A stretch of 11,454 nucleotides of DNA from an uncultured Lachnospiraceae bacterium (GCA_947177885.1 CAMWWF010000058.1:1-11454); one strand, 5' to 3'; positions 1 to 6,342 are shown, numbered from the stretch's first letter. Program-made: numbers and translations. Notes: generated by a model not told the origin, from the letters alone.

Positions 1-181
1 ACTTGGTGGCCGGTTTCCTGGCGTCGGATTTTCGGGCATCGGACTTCCCGGCATCAGACTTTTGGGAATTCTGCCTCCCGGCATCAGACTTTCGGGAATT
101 CTGCCTCCCGGCATTCATTCTATTGGTATCGCTTTTTTTTGTGTGTTCACCATTATGTTTTTTCCGTGATGTCTGCTCCAT
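1..181 (-). CDS. N-terminus of an unidentified basic, repeat-rich protein (runs off left edge)
   Basis: The reading frame starts at ATG 181-179 and is open to the left edge (60 codons visible). An AGGAG Shine-Dalgarno lies at 187-191, 5 nt before the ATG, which supports the start. The protein begins MEQTSRKKHNGEHTKK and then becomes a lysine/arginine/serine-rich low-complexity tract built from 5-residue units of the type SDAGK or SDARK and a 10-residue unit (AGRQNS plus KSD). At DNA level the 10-residue unit is a 30-bp tandem repeat (49-78 and 79-108, one mismatch), followed by 15-bp units. No catalytic domain lies inside the window. Such basic N-terminal tails occur on RNA-modifying enzymes and helicases of this group, but that is only a guess. 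The plus-strand frame over the same bases reads as a low-complexity hydrophobic peptide and I treat it as a shadow. Confidence 0.6.
   Translation of the reverse strand, partial: MEQTSRKKHNGEHTKKSDTNRMNAGRQNSRKSDAGRQNSQKSDAGKSDARKSDARKPATK
49..108. repeat. Two tandem copies of a 30-bp in-frame repeat
   Basis: Copies at 49-78 and 79-108 differ at one base (63 versus 93). Degenerate 15-bp units continue at about 19-48. All periods are multiples of three, so copy-number change would alter protein length without breaking the minus-strand frame. Confidence 0.85.
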
Positions 182-227
182 AAATTCTCCTGTTCTTATA
201 TAATCAGCCTTCGGTGCACTGTTTCAT

Positions 228-341
228 TCATGGCACCACTTTTTTCCCTTTTATTTTTACCGTATGCCGAATGATCTTACAGTCATATGCGACCACAATG
301 TCACCGGCACCAAAAAGGGAGATTTCTTCCAAAAGCTCAGA
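228..341 (-). pseudogene. C-terminal coding relic of unknown origin
   Basis: The minus-strand frame between an in-frame TAG (342-344) and TGA (228-230) reads 37 residues that look protein-like: it begins SELLEEISLFGAGDIVVAY and ends KIKGKKVVP, with alternating hydrophobic strands and a basic tail. There is no ATG; a TTG lies three codons in, but without a Shine-Dalgarno. It sits between the terminator of the tRNA and the start of the left-edge gene, 46 bp from that ATG. The likeliest reading is the tail of a gene whose front was deleted. I do not recognise the family, and chance cannot be excluded at this length. Confidence 0.3.
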
Positions 342-372
342 CTATATCTGATTACCTTTTTGATCACCCAAC

Positions 373-422
373 AAAAAAGGAAGTGCTGAAACCCCTGTAA
401 AATCAAGGCTTTGACACTTCCT
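373..422 (-). terminator. Rho-independent terminator after tRNA-Pro
   Basis: On the minus strand an 8-bp stem AGGAAGTG (415-422) pairs with CACTTCCT (378-385), followed by a T-run (373-378). The loop is long (29 nt). It begins 7 nt past the tRNA 3' end, the expected place for its terminator. Confidence 0.7.
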
Positions 423-428
423 CATGTA

Positions 429-503
429 TCGGAGTGGCGGGATTCGAACTCGCGACCTCCGCCTCCCTAAGACGGCGCTCTAACCAAGCTGAGCCACACC
501 CCG
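429..503 (-). tRNA. tRNA-Pro, anticodon AGG
   Basis: A full cloverleaf can be folded on the minus strand. The acceptor stem is CGGGGTG with CACTCCG (one G-T pair), the D-arm is GCTC/GAGC, and the anticodon stem CCGTC/GGCGG carries the loop TTAGGGA, giving anticodon AGG at 466-468. The T-loop is TTCGAAT and the discriminator base is A; CCA is not encoded. The C1-G72 pair and A73 fit proline identity. The T-stem has an A-C mismatch at the 52-62 pair (bases 450 and 440). A34 in a bacterial proline tRNA is less usual than TGG or GGG and would depend on wobble modification or on reading by unmodified A. The gene has its own promoter and terminator. Confidence 0.93.
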
Positions 504-515
504 TGAACAGTTAAA

Positions 516-544
516 AGTATACTACACCTCAGGCATAAATGCAA
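516..544 (-). promoter_or_regulatory. Sigma-A promoter of tRNA-Pro
   Basis: Minus strand: -35 TTGCAT (539-544), a 17-bp spacer and -10 TATACT (516-521). The predicted start lies about 6 bases upstream of the tRNA 5' end at 503, a normal short leader for a tRNA gene. The rest of the gap up to 791 is AT-rich and shows no other gene, and no convincing terminator for the transporter gene to its right. Confidence 0.75.
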
Positions 545-791
545 GCATTTTTTTAAATTCGCACAATTTTGTACAAACAGTAAATTACACCTTAATTGTC
601 CACGCAATTTTATTAATTATCACATTTGTCGCCATATTTCAAGACAATTTATGAAAATCATGGCAGAAGGCGGGTAGAAGGAATCAACAGAAGGATCTTT
701 CTGGGCACAGCTATAAAAAAGAAAAATTTGTAAGGAGTACTGCATAAAACGAATTCTATTTTCCCGGCCTGTTCCCCTGCTCTTTGCCGCC

Positions 792-2042
792 CTATGTTTT
801 CCCTTTCCCATTGTTTCCCGGATGGTTTCTCTGTCCTTTGTTTCCCGGATCCGGATTGCTGCCGTCATTTCTCCCGCCATTGTCGCCTGACGGCGGAAAA
901 TACTTTCCTTTCTCCGCGTTACGGCGGTTGACGCCCTCACGGAGCAGTGCATAGACAGTGGACAAAAGCGGAATAAAGAACAGCATTCCCGATACACCAA
1001 AGAGACTGCCTCCAAGACTCACCGCCATCAACACCCAGATCGAGGGTAGTCCTACAGAATTACCAACTACCTTCGGATAGATCAAGTTACCCTCAATCTG
1101 CTGAATGACCAGAAACATAATGACGAACCACATTGCCAGCAACGGATTATCGATGAGAATCAGGAATGCTCCCACAATGCAGCCGATAAAAGCTCCCACA
1201 ATAGGGATCAATGCCGTAAATGATATCAGTACACCGATCATCAGCGCATAGGGCATGCGGAAAATAGTCATGAAAACAACGAACAGAGTCCCCAGGATCA
1301 CCGCCTCCAGACACTGTCCTGTGATAAAATTGCTGAAATTCTTGTGCAGCAGGAAACACACTTCCAGAACTTTGTCTCCCACTTTCTCCGGCAAATATGC
1401 GGAAATGATCCTGGTGCACTGGTTTCCCAGCTTTTCCTTCTGCGACAGAATATACAGTGCAAAGATGAAAGCGATCACAATATTCACAATTCCGCCAATG
1501 ATGCCGCTGGCAACGCTGACTGTAGAAGTCAACATGTCTCCCGCGCCATTCCGCAGGAAATCAAACACGGTATCCGCTACCGTATCCCAATTGATTTCTA
1601 CATTCTCCAGCTCTTCCACTTTTTCGGCAAGCTCAGGATAATCTGCCGCCAGCTTCTCCAGTTCGACCGTCACCCTGTCCACAAAAGCCGGAATCTTCTT
1701 TCCGACCTCCGCAGCTGTAGCGGTCACCTGTGGAACCACCGTACTGATGACAATGGTGATGACCAGAAATACCGACACAACAGACAATACCATGCAAAGG
1801 GGACGTTTTAGTCTGGATGCCGCTTTCCCGTTCCACCTTTTCATCATTTTATTCTCAAATGCCTTCATAGGCAGATTCAGCACAAACGCAATAACGCCGC
1901 CGTATAAAAACGGTTTGGCAATCTGAAATGCAAAACCGAGTCCGGCAAATACCTGATCACTGTATATGATACCAAGGATCAGCACTGCCGCCAAAATCAT
2001 CAGCCATCTGATCTGTTTCATTTTTTCCCTGCTAAAGCCCAT
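792..2042 (-). CDS. AI-2E family transporter (PF01594-type membrane protein)
   Basis: This is a 416-residue polytopic membrane protein. Hydrophobic segments fall at about residues 13-28, 36-56, 82-104, 178-200, 245-295, 302-315 and 335-365. The family hallmark near the C-terminus is present: a Q-Q-I-E-G-N-L-I-Y-P-K-V-V-G block at about 314-327, followed by VGLP. The soluble segment between the third and fourth helices (about 110-170) is typical. The family includes E. coli TqsA, linked to autoinducer-2 export, but other members are cation antiporters or unknown, so the substrate here is not known. The last ~40 residues form a hydrophilic Gly/Asn/Lys-rich tail (about 380-416) that looks like an unstructured cytosolic extension. 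The start ATG has GAGG a few bases upstream. It is on the same strand as pepD, 150 bp apart, with a dispersed repeat between. Confidence 0.9.
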   Translation of the reverse strand: MGFSREKMKQIRWLMILAAVLILGIIYSDQVFAGLGFAFQIAKPFLYGGVIAFVLNLPMKAFENKMMKRWNGKAASRLKRPLCMVLSVVSVFLVITIVISTVVPQVTATAAEVGKKIPAFVDRVTVELEKLAADYPELAEKVEELENVEINWDTVADTVFDFLRNGAGDMLTSTVSVASGIIGGIVNIVIAFIFALYILSQKEKLGNQCTRIISAYLPEKVGDKVLEVCFLLHKNFSNFITGQCLEAVILGTLFVVFMTIFRMPYALMIGVLISFTALIPIVGAFIGCIVGAFLILIDNPLLAMWFVIMFLVIQQIEGNLIYPKVVGNSVGLPSIWVLMAVSLGGSLFGVSGMLFFIPLLSTVYALLREGVNRRNAEKGKYFPPSGDNGGRNDGSNPDPGNKGQRNHPGNNGKGKT

Positions 2043-2062
2043 ACTGTTTCCTCTTTTTCCTT

Positions 2063-2068
2063 ATTATA
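2063..2068 (-). promoter_or_regulatory. Possible -10 box for the transporter gene
   Basis: A perfect TATAAT lies on the minus strand about 20 bp upstream of the ATG at 2042. No good -35 hexamer sits 16-18 bp upstream (CACTCT at 17 bp), so this is weak. The dispersed repeat starts just upstream. Confidence 0.3.
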
Positions 2069-2087
2069 GTCTCTCGGAATCGCCTAG

Positions 2088-2144
2088 AGTGTGTTTGAAA
2101 AATGCTTTCTCCGAGGTGTGCGTCACACTTTGTGGGATGCATTC
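2088..2144. repeat. Dispersed palindromic repeat, copy 1
   Basis: Contains GTGTTTGAAAAATGCTTTCT at the left end and GTGTGCGTCACAC (5-bp inverted arms) in the core, followed by TTTGTGGGATG. It is shared with 5155-5225 and 8108-8148. The right terminal inverted repeat is degraded here. It lies between the pepD stop and the transporter start. Confidence 0.85.
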
Positions 2145-2192
2145 TGCCAATACCCTGTCCTGCGGCGGCATATAGTGCATCCCGAAAGGAAT

Positions 2193-3782
2193 TTACGCAT
2201 CCTTTTCCTCCAGCAGCGCTGTCAGATATTCCCAGACGCGCCTGGTGGAAGCGATGCTCAAAGTCTCCTCTGTGGTGTGGATCGCCGTCATCTGAGGACC
2301 TATGGAAACACAGTCCAGATCCCTGATCTTGCTTCCCAGAATACCGCATTCCAGACCGGCATGAATGGCCTCCACCTTGGGCGTCACTCCATACATTTTT
2401 TCGTACAGAGCCACCATTTTATCCCGCAGGGGTGAAGCCTTTCTGTAAGCCCAGCCGGGATAATCACCGGTCACCTCGCTGCTTCCTCCTGCAAGCTCCG
2501 TAATGGCATGCAGCTTACCGATCAGCGCATGCTTTGCACTTTCCACACTGCTGCGCACGGAGAATTCTGCCAGCAGAAGCAATTCCTTCCCTGCTTTTTC
2601 AGACGCGGATGCCTCAGGTAAAATCTGATCCGCCCCTTCAGGCGCCGCTTCCTCCGACAAAGCACGCTCCTCCCCTGCATTTCCAGGTGCCGCTTCCTCC
2701 GATAAATCCTGCCGCTTCTCCGCACAGAATTCCAGTATCCCCATATTCAGGGATGTCTCCACAAGTCCCGGTATATCGGCGCTCATGGACTGCACTCCAT
2801 TCGGCATGGCCGCCAGAAAGTCCGCCGCCCTCTTTGTGTCCGCCGCATTGACACAGAAATATCCATCCTCTCCAACTGCTTCCACTGTAATATGGAAATC
2901 AGGATCCTTAACGGCAAGCTCCTCTTTGATTTCCTTCTCCGTGTCCGCGAGAACTTCCGTGAAAACAACGCGATCCTTCTCCTCCACTACCAAAAGTGCA
3001 GTGGTCTCACGGGGAATGGCATTATCCGCCAGTCCGCCTCTCACCTCGCTGAGGCAAACCGGGATCCGGTCAGATACCACCTTCAAAAGCCTTCCAAACA
3101 GGCAGTTGGAATTTCCTCTCTCCTTGTGGATCTCCCCTCCGGAATGACCTCCCAGCAGACCTCCCACTGTCACTCTGAAAGCGGTTCCTTCGCTTTTCCG
3201 CACGGAAAGGGGAAGTCTGCACTTCACCCTTGCGCCGCCTGCACAGCTGGTGAGAAAGATTCCCTCATCCTCGGAATCCAGATTTACCATTCTGTTTCCG
3301 GTCAGCATGGAGAGATTGATGGCTCTGGCTCCATCCATGCCCACCTCCTCGTCCACTGTGATAATGACCTCCAGTCTGGGATGTCTGAGGGTCTGAGAAT
3401 CCAGAAGCGCAAGGGAATAAGCCACCGCAATGCCGTCGTCGCCGCCCAGGCTGGTGCCCTCCGCATAAATGGCATCTCCGCTGACCGCCACCCGCAGTCC
3501 CTCCGTTTTCATATCGATATCACAGTCCGGCTTCTTCACCGCCACCATGTCCATATGCCCCTGCAAAATAACGGCAGGCTCCTTCTCATAGCCGGGTGTG
3601 GCCTCCTTGACAATGATCACATTCTTCCATTCATCCTGAATGCAGAAAAGCTTCCTCTCTTTCGCAAAATCCACCAGATAATCGCTGATCTGCTCCACAT
3701 TTCCCGAACCATGCGGAATCTTCGTTATCTCCTCAAAAAAAGTAAATACACTTTTCGGTTCCAAACCGGTTAATACGCCCAT
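2193..3782 (-). CDS. pepD: Aminoacyl-histidine dipeptidase / cytosol nonspecific dipeptidase, peptidase family M20C
   Basis: A 529-residue cytosolic Zn-dependent dipeptidase that hydrolyses Xaa-His and a broad range of other dipeptides. All M20 metal and catalytic residues are visible: H76 and D78 in GHMD, D115 in GGDDG, E145 and E146 in VDEEVG, D169 in NLDSED, and H474 in IHAGLECG. The GGHSGGEIHKERGNSN block of M20C enzymes is at about 211-226. The start is set at ATG 3782-3780 because a perfect AGGAGG lies at 3788-3793, 5 nt away; a longer frame from GTG 3887 lacks such support. E. coli PepD has about 485 residues; the excess is an Ala/Glu/Pro-rich insert at about 354-400 with a 15-residue repeat starting LSEEAAP, placed between ILEF and LLLLAEFSVRSS. 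The insert probably forms a surface loop. Confidence 0.93.
   Translation of the reverse strand: MGVLTGLEPKSVFTFFEEITKIPHGSGNVEQISDYLVDFAKERKLFCIQDEWKNVIIVKEATPGYEKEPAVILQGHMDMVAVKKPDCDIDMKTEGLRVAVSGDAIYAEGTSLGGDDGIAVAYSLALLDSQTLRHPRLEVIITVDEEVGMDGARAINLSMLTGNRMVNLDSEDEGIFLTSCAGGARVKCRLPLSVRKSEGTAFRVTVGGLLGGHSGGEIHKERGNSNCLFGRLLKVVSDRIPVCLSEVRGGLADNAIPRETTALLVVEEKDRVVFTEVLADTEKEIKEELAVKDPDFHITVEAVGEDGYFCVNAADTKRAADFLAAMPNGVQSMSADIPGLVETSLNMGILEFCAEKRQDLSEEAAPGNAGEERALSEEAAPEGADQILPEASASEKAGKELLLLAEFSVRSSVESAKHALIGKLHAITELAGGSSEVTGDYPGWAYRKASPLRDKMVALYEKMYGVTPKVEAIHAGLECGILGSKIRDLDCVSIGPQMTAIHTTEETLSIASTRRVWEYLTALLEEKDA
2642..2712. repeat. 45-bp period repeat inside pepD
   Basis: The 14-base string GCCGCTTCCTCCGA recurs at 2644 and 2689, exactly 45 bp apart, with similar flanks. 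It encodes the repeated LSEEAAP of the insert on the minus strand. Confidence 0.75.
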
Positions 3783-4199
3783 AATGTCCTCCTGAATTAT
3801 TGTTACAGCCTCCCGACCCTTACGCCGTCCCTGCTGCCTGTTTCTGCCGTCCGCATACAGATCGTGCCTGACACCGGCACGGACCACACAGTCCGCGACA
3901 CCCGTTTCCGAACGGATAGAGCGCTGCCTGTTCCGCCTCGGCTCTGCTTTATATTTTACCCTGTTTCCCTCTTTCTGTACATAGGATACCGGTAAAACTT
4001 TCCTTTATCCTGTCAAACCTTTCTCTCCCTTAAACATATAACCCTCTTTCCGGATCCTCTCCGGCACAAAACCCACCGATACAAGCTCCGCCTTTTCGGC
4101 CCGCTCTCGTTCATGCGGCAACCTCATTTCCGCGGATTCTCGGATACGTACCCAGCGCCTGACCGGAGTCCCGGCAACCGTTCGCCATGCGCTTTTCAT
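3783..4199 (-). other. Long pepD upstream region with a small, doubtful reading frame
   Basis: About 420 bp separate pepD from the promoter at 4207-4235. A 64-codon frame (ATG 4199-4197 to TAA 4005-4007) begins at the predicted transcription start, so it would be leaderless. Its product would be arginine- and glutamate-rich (begins MKSAWRTVAG, ends MFKGEKGLTG) and resembles nothing I know. A second ATG inside it (the MFKGEKGLTG part) has an AGAGG-like site upstream. I see no T-box or known riboswitch motif. A TTGACA at 4011-4016 has no matching -10. The region may simply be a long pepD leader. Confidence 0.3.
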
Positions 4200-4206
4200 C
4201 AGAGAC

Positions 4207-4235
4207 AGTATATACGATACAAAACCTTTTCACAA
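4207..4235 (-). promoter_or_regulatory. Sigma-A promoter, second copy of a duplicated motif
   Basis: Minus strand: -35 TTGTGA (4230-4235), a 17-bp spacer and -10 TATACT (4207-4212). It shares TGTATCGTRTATACTGT and a TTGYGAAA start with the promoter at 5232-5260. The predicted start is near 4200. It could drive pepD with a long leader. Confidence 0.65.
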
Positions 4236-4243
4236 CTAAAAGG
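4220..4243 (-). terminator. Weak terminator-like hairpin after the lipoprotein gene
   Basis: Minus strand CCTTTT (4238-4243) pairs with AAAAGG (4225-4230) across a 7-nt loop and is followed by TTTT. The stop codon of the lipoprotein lies at the edge of the hairpin and the -35 box of the next promoter overlaps it. The stem is short and A/T-rich. Confidence 0.35.
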
Positions 4244-5096
4244 CTCCTTCATTGGCAGAACCTAAGATCTCTTCTCTCAATTCCTCAAATTCCGTCATAG
4301 TGATTTTTTCATCACGGAAAGTAAAATCACTGTTCTCATCATACTGATCGACAGGGGAATCCCAGTATTCGGCACTCAGTTGAAATTCATCTGTCATGTT
4401 CCCGCTGCCGTCATACTTTTCCAGCCAGTACATCTGCCTTCCCATATGTGAAGTGTCTCTGTGTACGATCCACACAGCATTTTCGAAATATGTATAAAAC
4501 AAAACCCCTGAGGTTCCCTCCCCCGCGGCTAATACATAGACTTTGCCGTCTCTGGCATCGAAGTACATTCCTCCGTAAGGGCCGTTCAGAATCTGTTCCC
4601 TCTCGCCGTCATTGTCCAAATCAACTCTTTCCCCCACGGAATAATGGAAATAATCTTCCTCATCGAACGACAGATCAGACATCATAAACGTATTGGTCCC
4701 GTCACTGTAATGCGCGGGAATTTCACCTGCAAGAAACGCATCCAGCAATTCTTCCGGTTCGGGCTTTCCGCTTATCGATTGAGGGTTGATGTTCTCTGAT
4801 TCGGATTTTCCGCTTTCCGATTCCGAGTTCGCACTTCCCGACCCGGGCCTTGTACTCTCCGGTTCCGGATCCGTATTATCCAATTCGGGCCTTGTACTTT
4901 CCGGTCCCGAATCCGTACTTTCCGATCCGGGCGTTACATTTTCCGGTTCCGAATGAATACTTTCCGTCCCGGGCCTTCCGCCCGTCGATCGCTCCCCGTG
5001 TTCCCCCGGGACCGCTTTCCCGTCTTTGCTTCCGCATCCTGCCAATAAAAACACCAGACCGAACAATAACACTTTGACAGATTTCCTGTTTCTCAT
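4236..5096 (-). CDS. Secreted lipoprotein of unknown function with low-complexity stalk
   Basis: A 286-residue protein starting at ATG 5096-5094, with GGAGAGG upstream. A longer frame from 5240 would place the signal peptide inside the protein and read through the dispersed repeat, so it is rejected. The signal peptide MRNRKSVKVLLFGLVFLLAG ends in a lipobox with Cys21, so it should be anchored on the outer face of the membrane. Residues ~25-115 are a Ser/Glu/Pro/Gly-rich stalk with loose repeats such as ESTRP. Residues ~116-280 form a compact acidic domain with a calcium-loop-like DLDNDGERE (159-167) as in FG-GAP/VCBS-like domains, and several Trp/Tyr. No enzyme motif is recognised. It has its own promoter (5232-5260) and is transcribed away from the CpXC operon. 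Confidence 0.8.
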   Translation of the reverse strand: MRNRKSVKVLLFGLVFLLAGCGSKDGKAVPGEHGERSTGGRPGTESIHSEPENVTPGSESTDSGPESTRPELDNTDPEPESTRPGSGSANSESESGKSESENINPQSISGKPEPEELLDAFLAGEIPAHYSDGTNTFMMSDLSFDEEDYFHYSVGERVDLDNDGEREQILNGPYGGMYFDARDGKVYVLAAGEGTSGVLFYTYFENAVWIVHRDTSHMGRQMYWLEKYDGSGNMTDEFQLSAEYWDSPVDQYDENSDFTFRDEKITMTEFEELREEILGSANEGAF

Positions 5097-5154
5097 GGCA
5101 AATCCTCTCCGAAATTCTGATAAAAATACTCTCCCATGGATTTTGCAGCCTGAT

Positions 5155-5225
5155 GCATGTCCGAAAAATGTTTTTCCCGGGGTATGCGTCACACTTTGTG
5201 GGATGAATGATTTTTCAAACACGCT
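5155..5225. repeat. Dispersed palindromic repeat, copy 2 (most complete)
   Basis: About 71 bp with imperfect terminal inverted repeats: GCATGTCCGAAAAATG at the left and ATTTTTCAAACACGC at the right. The core is GGTATGCGTCACAC followed by TTTGTGGGATG. The two halves can fold into one long hairpin. It lies in the lipoprotein 5' leader, and its right edge coincides with the predicted transcription start. Confidence 0.85.
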
Positions 5226-5231
5226 TAAAAC

Positions 5232-5260
5232 AGTATACACGATACATCTGTATTTCGCAA
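5232..5260 (-). promoter_or_regulatory. Sigma-A promoter of the lipoprotein gene
   Basis: Minus strand: -35 TTGCGA (5255-5260), a 17-bp spacer and -10 TATACT (5232-5237). The predicted start is 5225-5226, giving a leader of about 130 nt. It is divergent from the promoter at 5283-5311, with 22 bp between the two -35 boxes. It shares 16 of 17 bases with the motif at 4205-4221. Confidence 0.7.
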
Positions 5261-5282
5261 CAAACGGCGTCCGGAATCATAT

Positions 5283-5311
5283 TTGACGGCATCCACCATT
5301 CATATTATAAT
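5283..5311 (+). promoter_or_regulatory. Strong sigma-A promoter of the CpXC-TPR operon
   Basis: -35 TTGACG (5283-5288), a 17-bp spacer and a perfect -10 TATAAT (5306-5311). The predicted start is about 5318, which leaves a ~180-nt leader before the TTG start at 5500. Confidence 0.8.
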
Positions 5312-5355
5312 ATTTTCATACGGATTTCTTATCTTTCCTTTACCAAAACGCCAGT

Positions 5356-5462
5356 ACTCCATCCAGTCAGAAACCGTACTTTTGAACCGCCAGTTTCGTA
5401 CCATTGCATTACACTGGCACAAACCATGCGACTCCAAAGTCCAATTCCTGACCGGATGGAGT
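5356..5462 (+). promoter_or_regulatory. Structured 5' leader of the CpXC gene
   Basis: A 15-nt arm ACTCCATCCAGTCAG (5356-5370) is complementary, with one mismatch, to CTGACCGGATGGAGT (5448-5462), enclosing 77 nt. Inside, GAAAC (5370-5374) and GTTTC (5393-5397) could form another stem. The right arm can instead pair locally: GAGTT (5459-5463) with AACTC (5470-5474), just upstream of the Shine-Dalgarno. The two pairings compete. It matches no riboswitch class I know. Whether it is regulatory is inferred from position and complementarity only. Confidence 0.45.
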
Positions 5463-5484
5463 TCTAAGGAAACTCTATAAAATC

Positions 5485-5493
5485 AAGGAGGTG
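5485..5493 (+). promoter_or_regulatory. Shine-Dalgarno that selects a TTG start
   Basis: AAGGAGGTG lies 6 nt before TTG 5500-5502. The GTG at 5491 is part of the site itself, and the first ATG (5518) is 24 nt away, so TTG is the best start. Confidence 0.75.
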
Positions 5494-5499
5494 CACCCA

Positions 5500-6255
5500 T
5501 TGAATCAACTTCACACCATGAAAAATCCATGGGCATCAAGCAGCATTAATGTCCAGTGTCAGCACTGCAACAACGTTTTCACCGCACAGAGGATCAACTG
5601 TTTCGACACACTGCTGTGGCCGGAGGGCAGACAGGTACTGGACGAGGAAGATTTCTTCCATCCCGTCTGCCCACATTGCCGGACCCGGGCGGATCTGGGT
5701 TATCCCAGCCGTTACATAGACAGAGAACTGGGGATCGCCGCCGTGCTGGTGCCGGGCATCGAAAATCAGGATACCGGCCAACTTTTCCCCCACATGAACC
5801 GCTATATGGACAGACTGGCTCTGGACCGGATGGAGCACAGGGCCGTGGGCAGCTTTTATTCCATGGCAGAGCAGATGCGCATCCATCAGCATCATCTGAA
5901 CGATAAGGCCGTCCAGCTCTTAAAGCCTTTTATGATCGGAGGTCTGCAGTCACAGGGTCTTGAAGTGTGGAACGGTTTCTTTACGGGTCTGCTGCACCCG
6001 GAAGGCCAGACAGAGAATACCGTATATTTCTCCATTCAGGAAGAGGCAAAAGATGTCTACACCGAGGATGTCTATCAGTTCCACATTTACCTGACAAACG
6101 GCGATATCATTCCCCAGGGAATCAATGATACCGCCTATCGGATCTGCATGAACATGCTGGAACAACAGGGACTGGCGGAGGACGACGGGCTGTTCCATCT
6201 CTACGATCTGGCATGGGCCATTGACTTCCATAACAGCCTGCAGCAGGAAGCCTGA
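5500..6255 (+). CDS. CpXC domain protein (putative zinc-binding)
   Basis: 251 residues from TTG 5500. The N-terminal ~85 residues match the CpXC domain pattern: a first CxxC (C20-x-x-C23, in VQCQHCNNVF), then a RIN-type segment, then a second CPxC (C57-P-H-C60), followed by the Y-x-x-ID-x-E segment seen in that family. The four cysteines probably bind one zinc ion. The rest (about 90-251) is an alpha/beta region with many His, Tyr and Trp and no enzyme motif that I recognise. There is no signal peptide or membrane segment, so it is probably cytosolic. It is the first gene of an apparent two-gene operon with the TPR gene. The role of CpXC proteins is unknown to me; adaptor or regulatory roles would be guesses. 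Confidence 0.8.
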   Translation: MNQLHTMKNPWASSSINVQCQHCNNVFTAQRINCFDTLLWPEGRQVLDEEDFFHPVCPHCRTRADLGYPSRYIDRELGIAAVLVPGIENQDTGQLFPHMNRYMDRLALDRMEHRAVGSFYSMAEQMRIHQHHLNDKAVQLLKPFMIGGLQSQGLEVWNGFFTGLLHPEGQTENTVYFSIQEEAKDVYTEDVYQFHIYLTNGDIIPQGINDTAYRICMNMLEQQGLAEDDGLFHLYDLAWAIDFHNSLQQEA

Positions 6256-6282
6256 AACATTATCCAAAATCAATACCATCGA

Positions 6283-6342
6283 TCCCGCGGCATTGGTCAG
6301 CTGCCCGTGCAGGCACGGCTGAACGGCTCATTGCCCGCGGGA
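6283..6342 (+). other. GC-rich intercistronic hairpin between CpXC and TPR genes
   Basis: The outer stem pairs CCCGCGG (6284-6290) with CCGCGGG (6335-6341), extended by T6283-A6342. Inside, TCAGC pairs with GCTGA and CGTG with CACG around a CAGG loop. No T-run follows, so it is not a standard terminator; it may stabilise or process the mRNA, or tune expression of the second gene. Confidence 0.7.

Noticed and set aside
541..555. Plus-strand inverted repeat AAATGCAAGCATTT followed by T-run, terminator-like.
   Set aside because: No plus-strand gene ends here; the arm coincides with the -35 of the tRNA promoter and the stem is only six A/T-rich pairs.
2892..3773. 293-codon plus-strand frame opposite pepD.
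   Set aside because: It is antisense to a dipeptidase with all catalytic residues; its length is a by-product of codon bias.
3783..3887. GTG-started extension of pepD to 3887.
   Set aside because: No ribosome site there, whereas a perfect AGGAGG precedes ATG 3782; the extra residues are not part of the M20C family.
5097..5240. N-terminal extension of the lipoprotein frame (start at 5240).
   Set aside because: It would precede the signal peptide, starts upstream of the predicted transcript start, and is translated from the dispersed repeat. ATG 5096 has a ribosome site and gives a proper lipobox.
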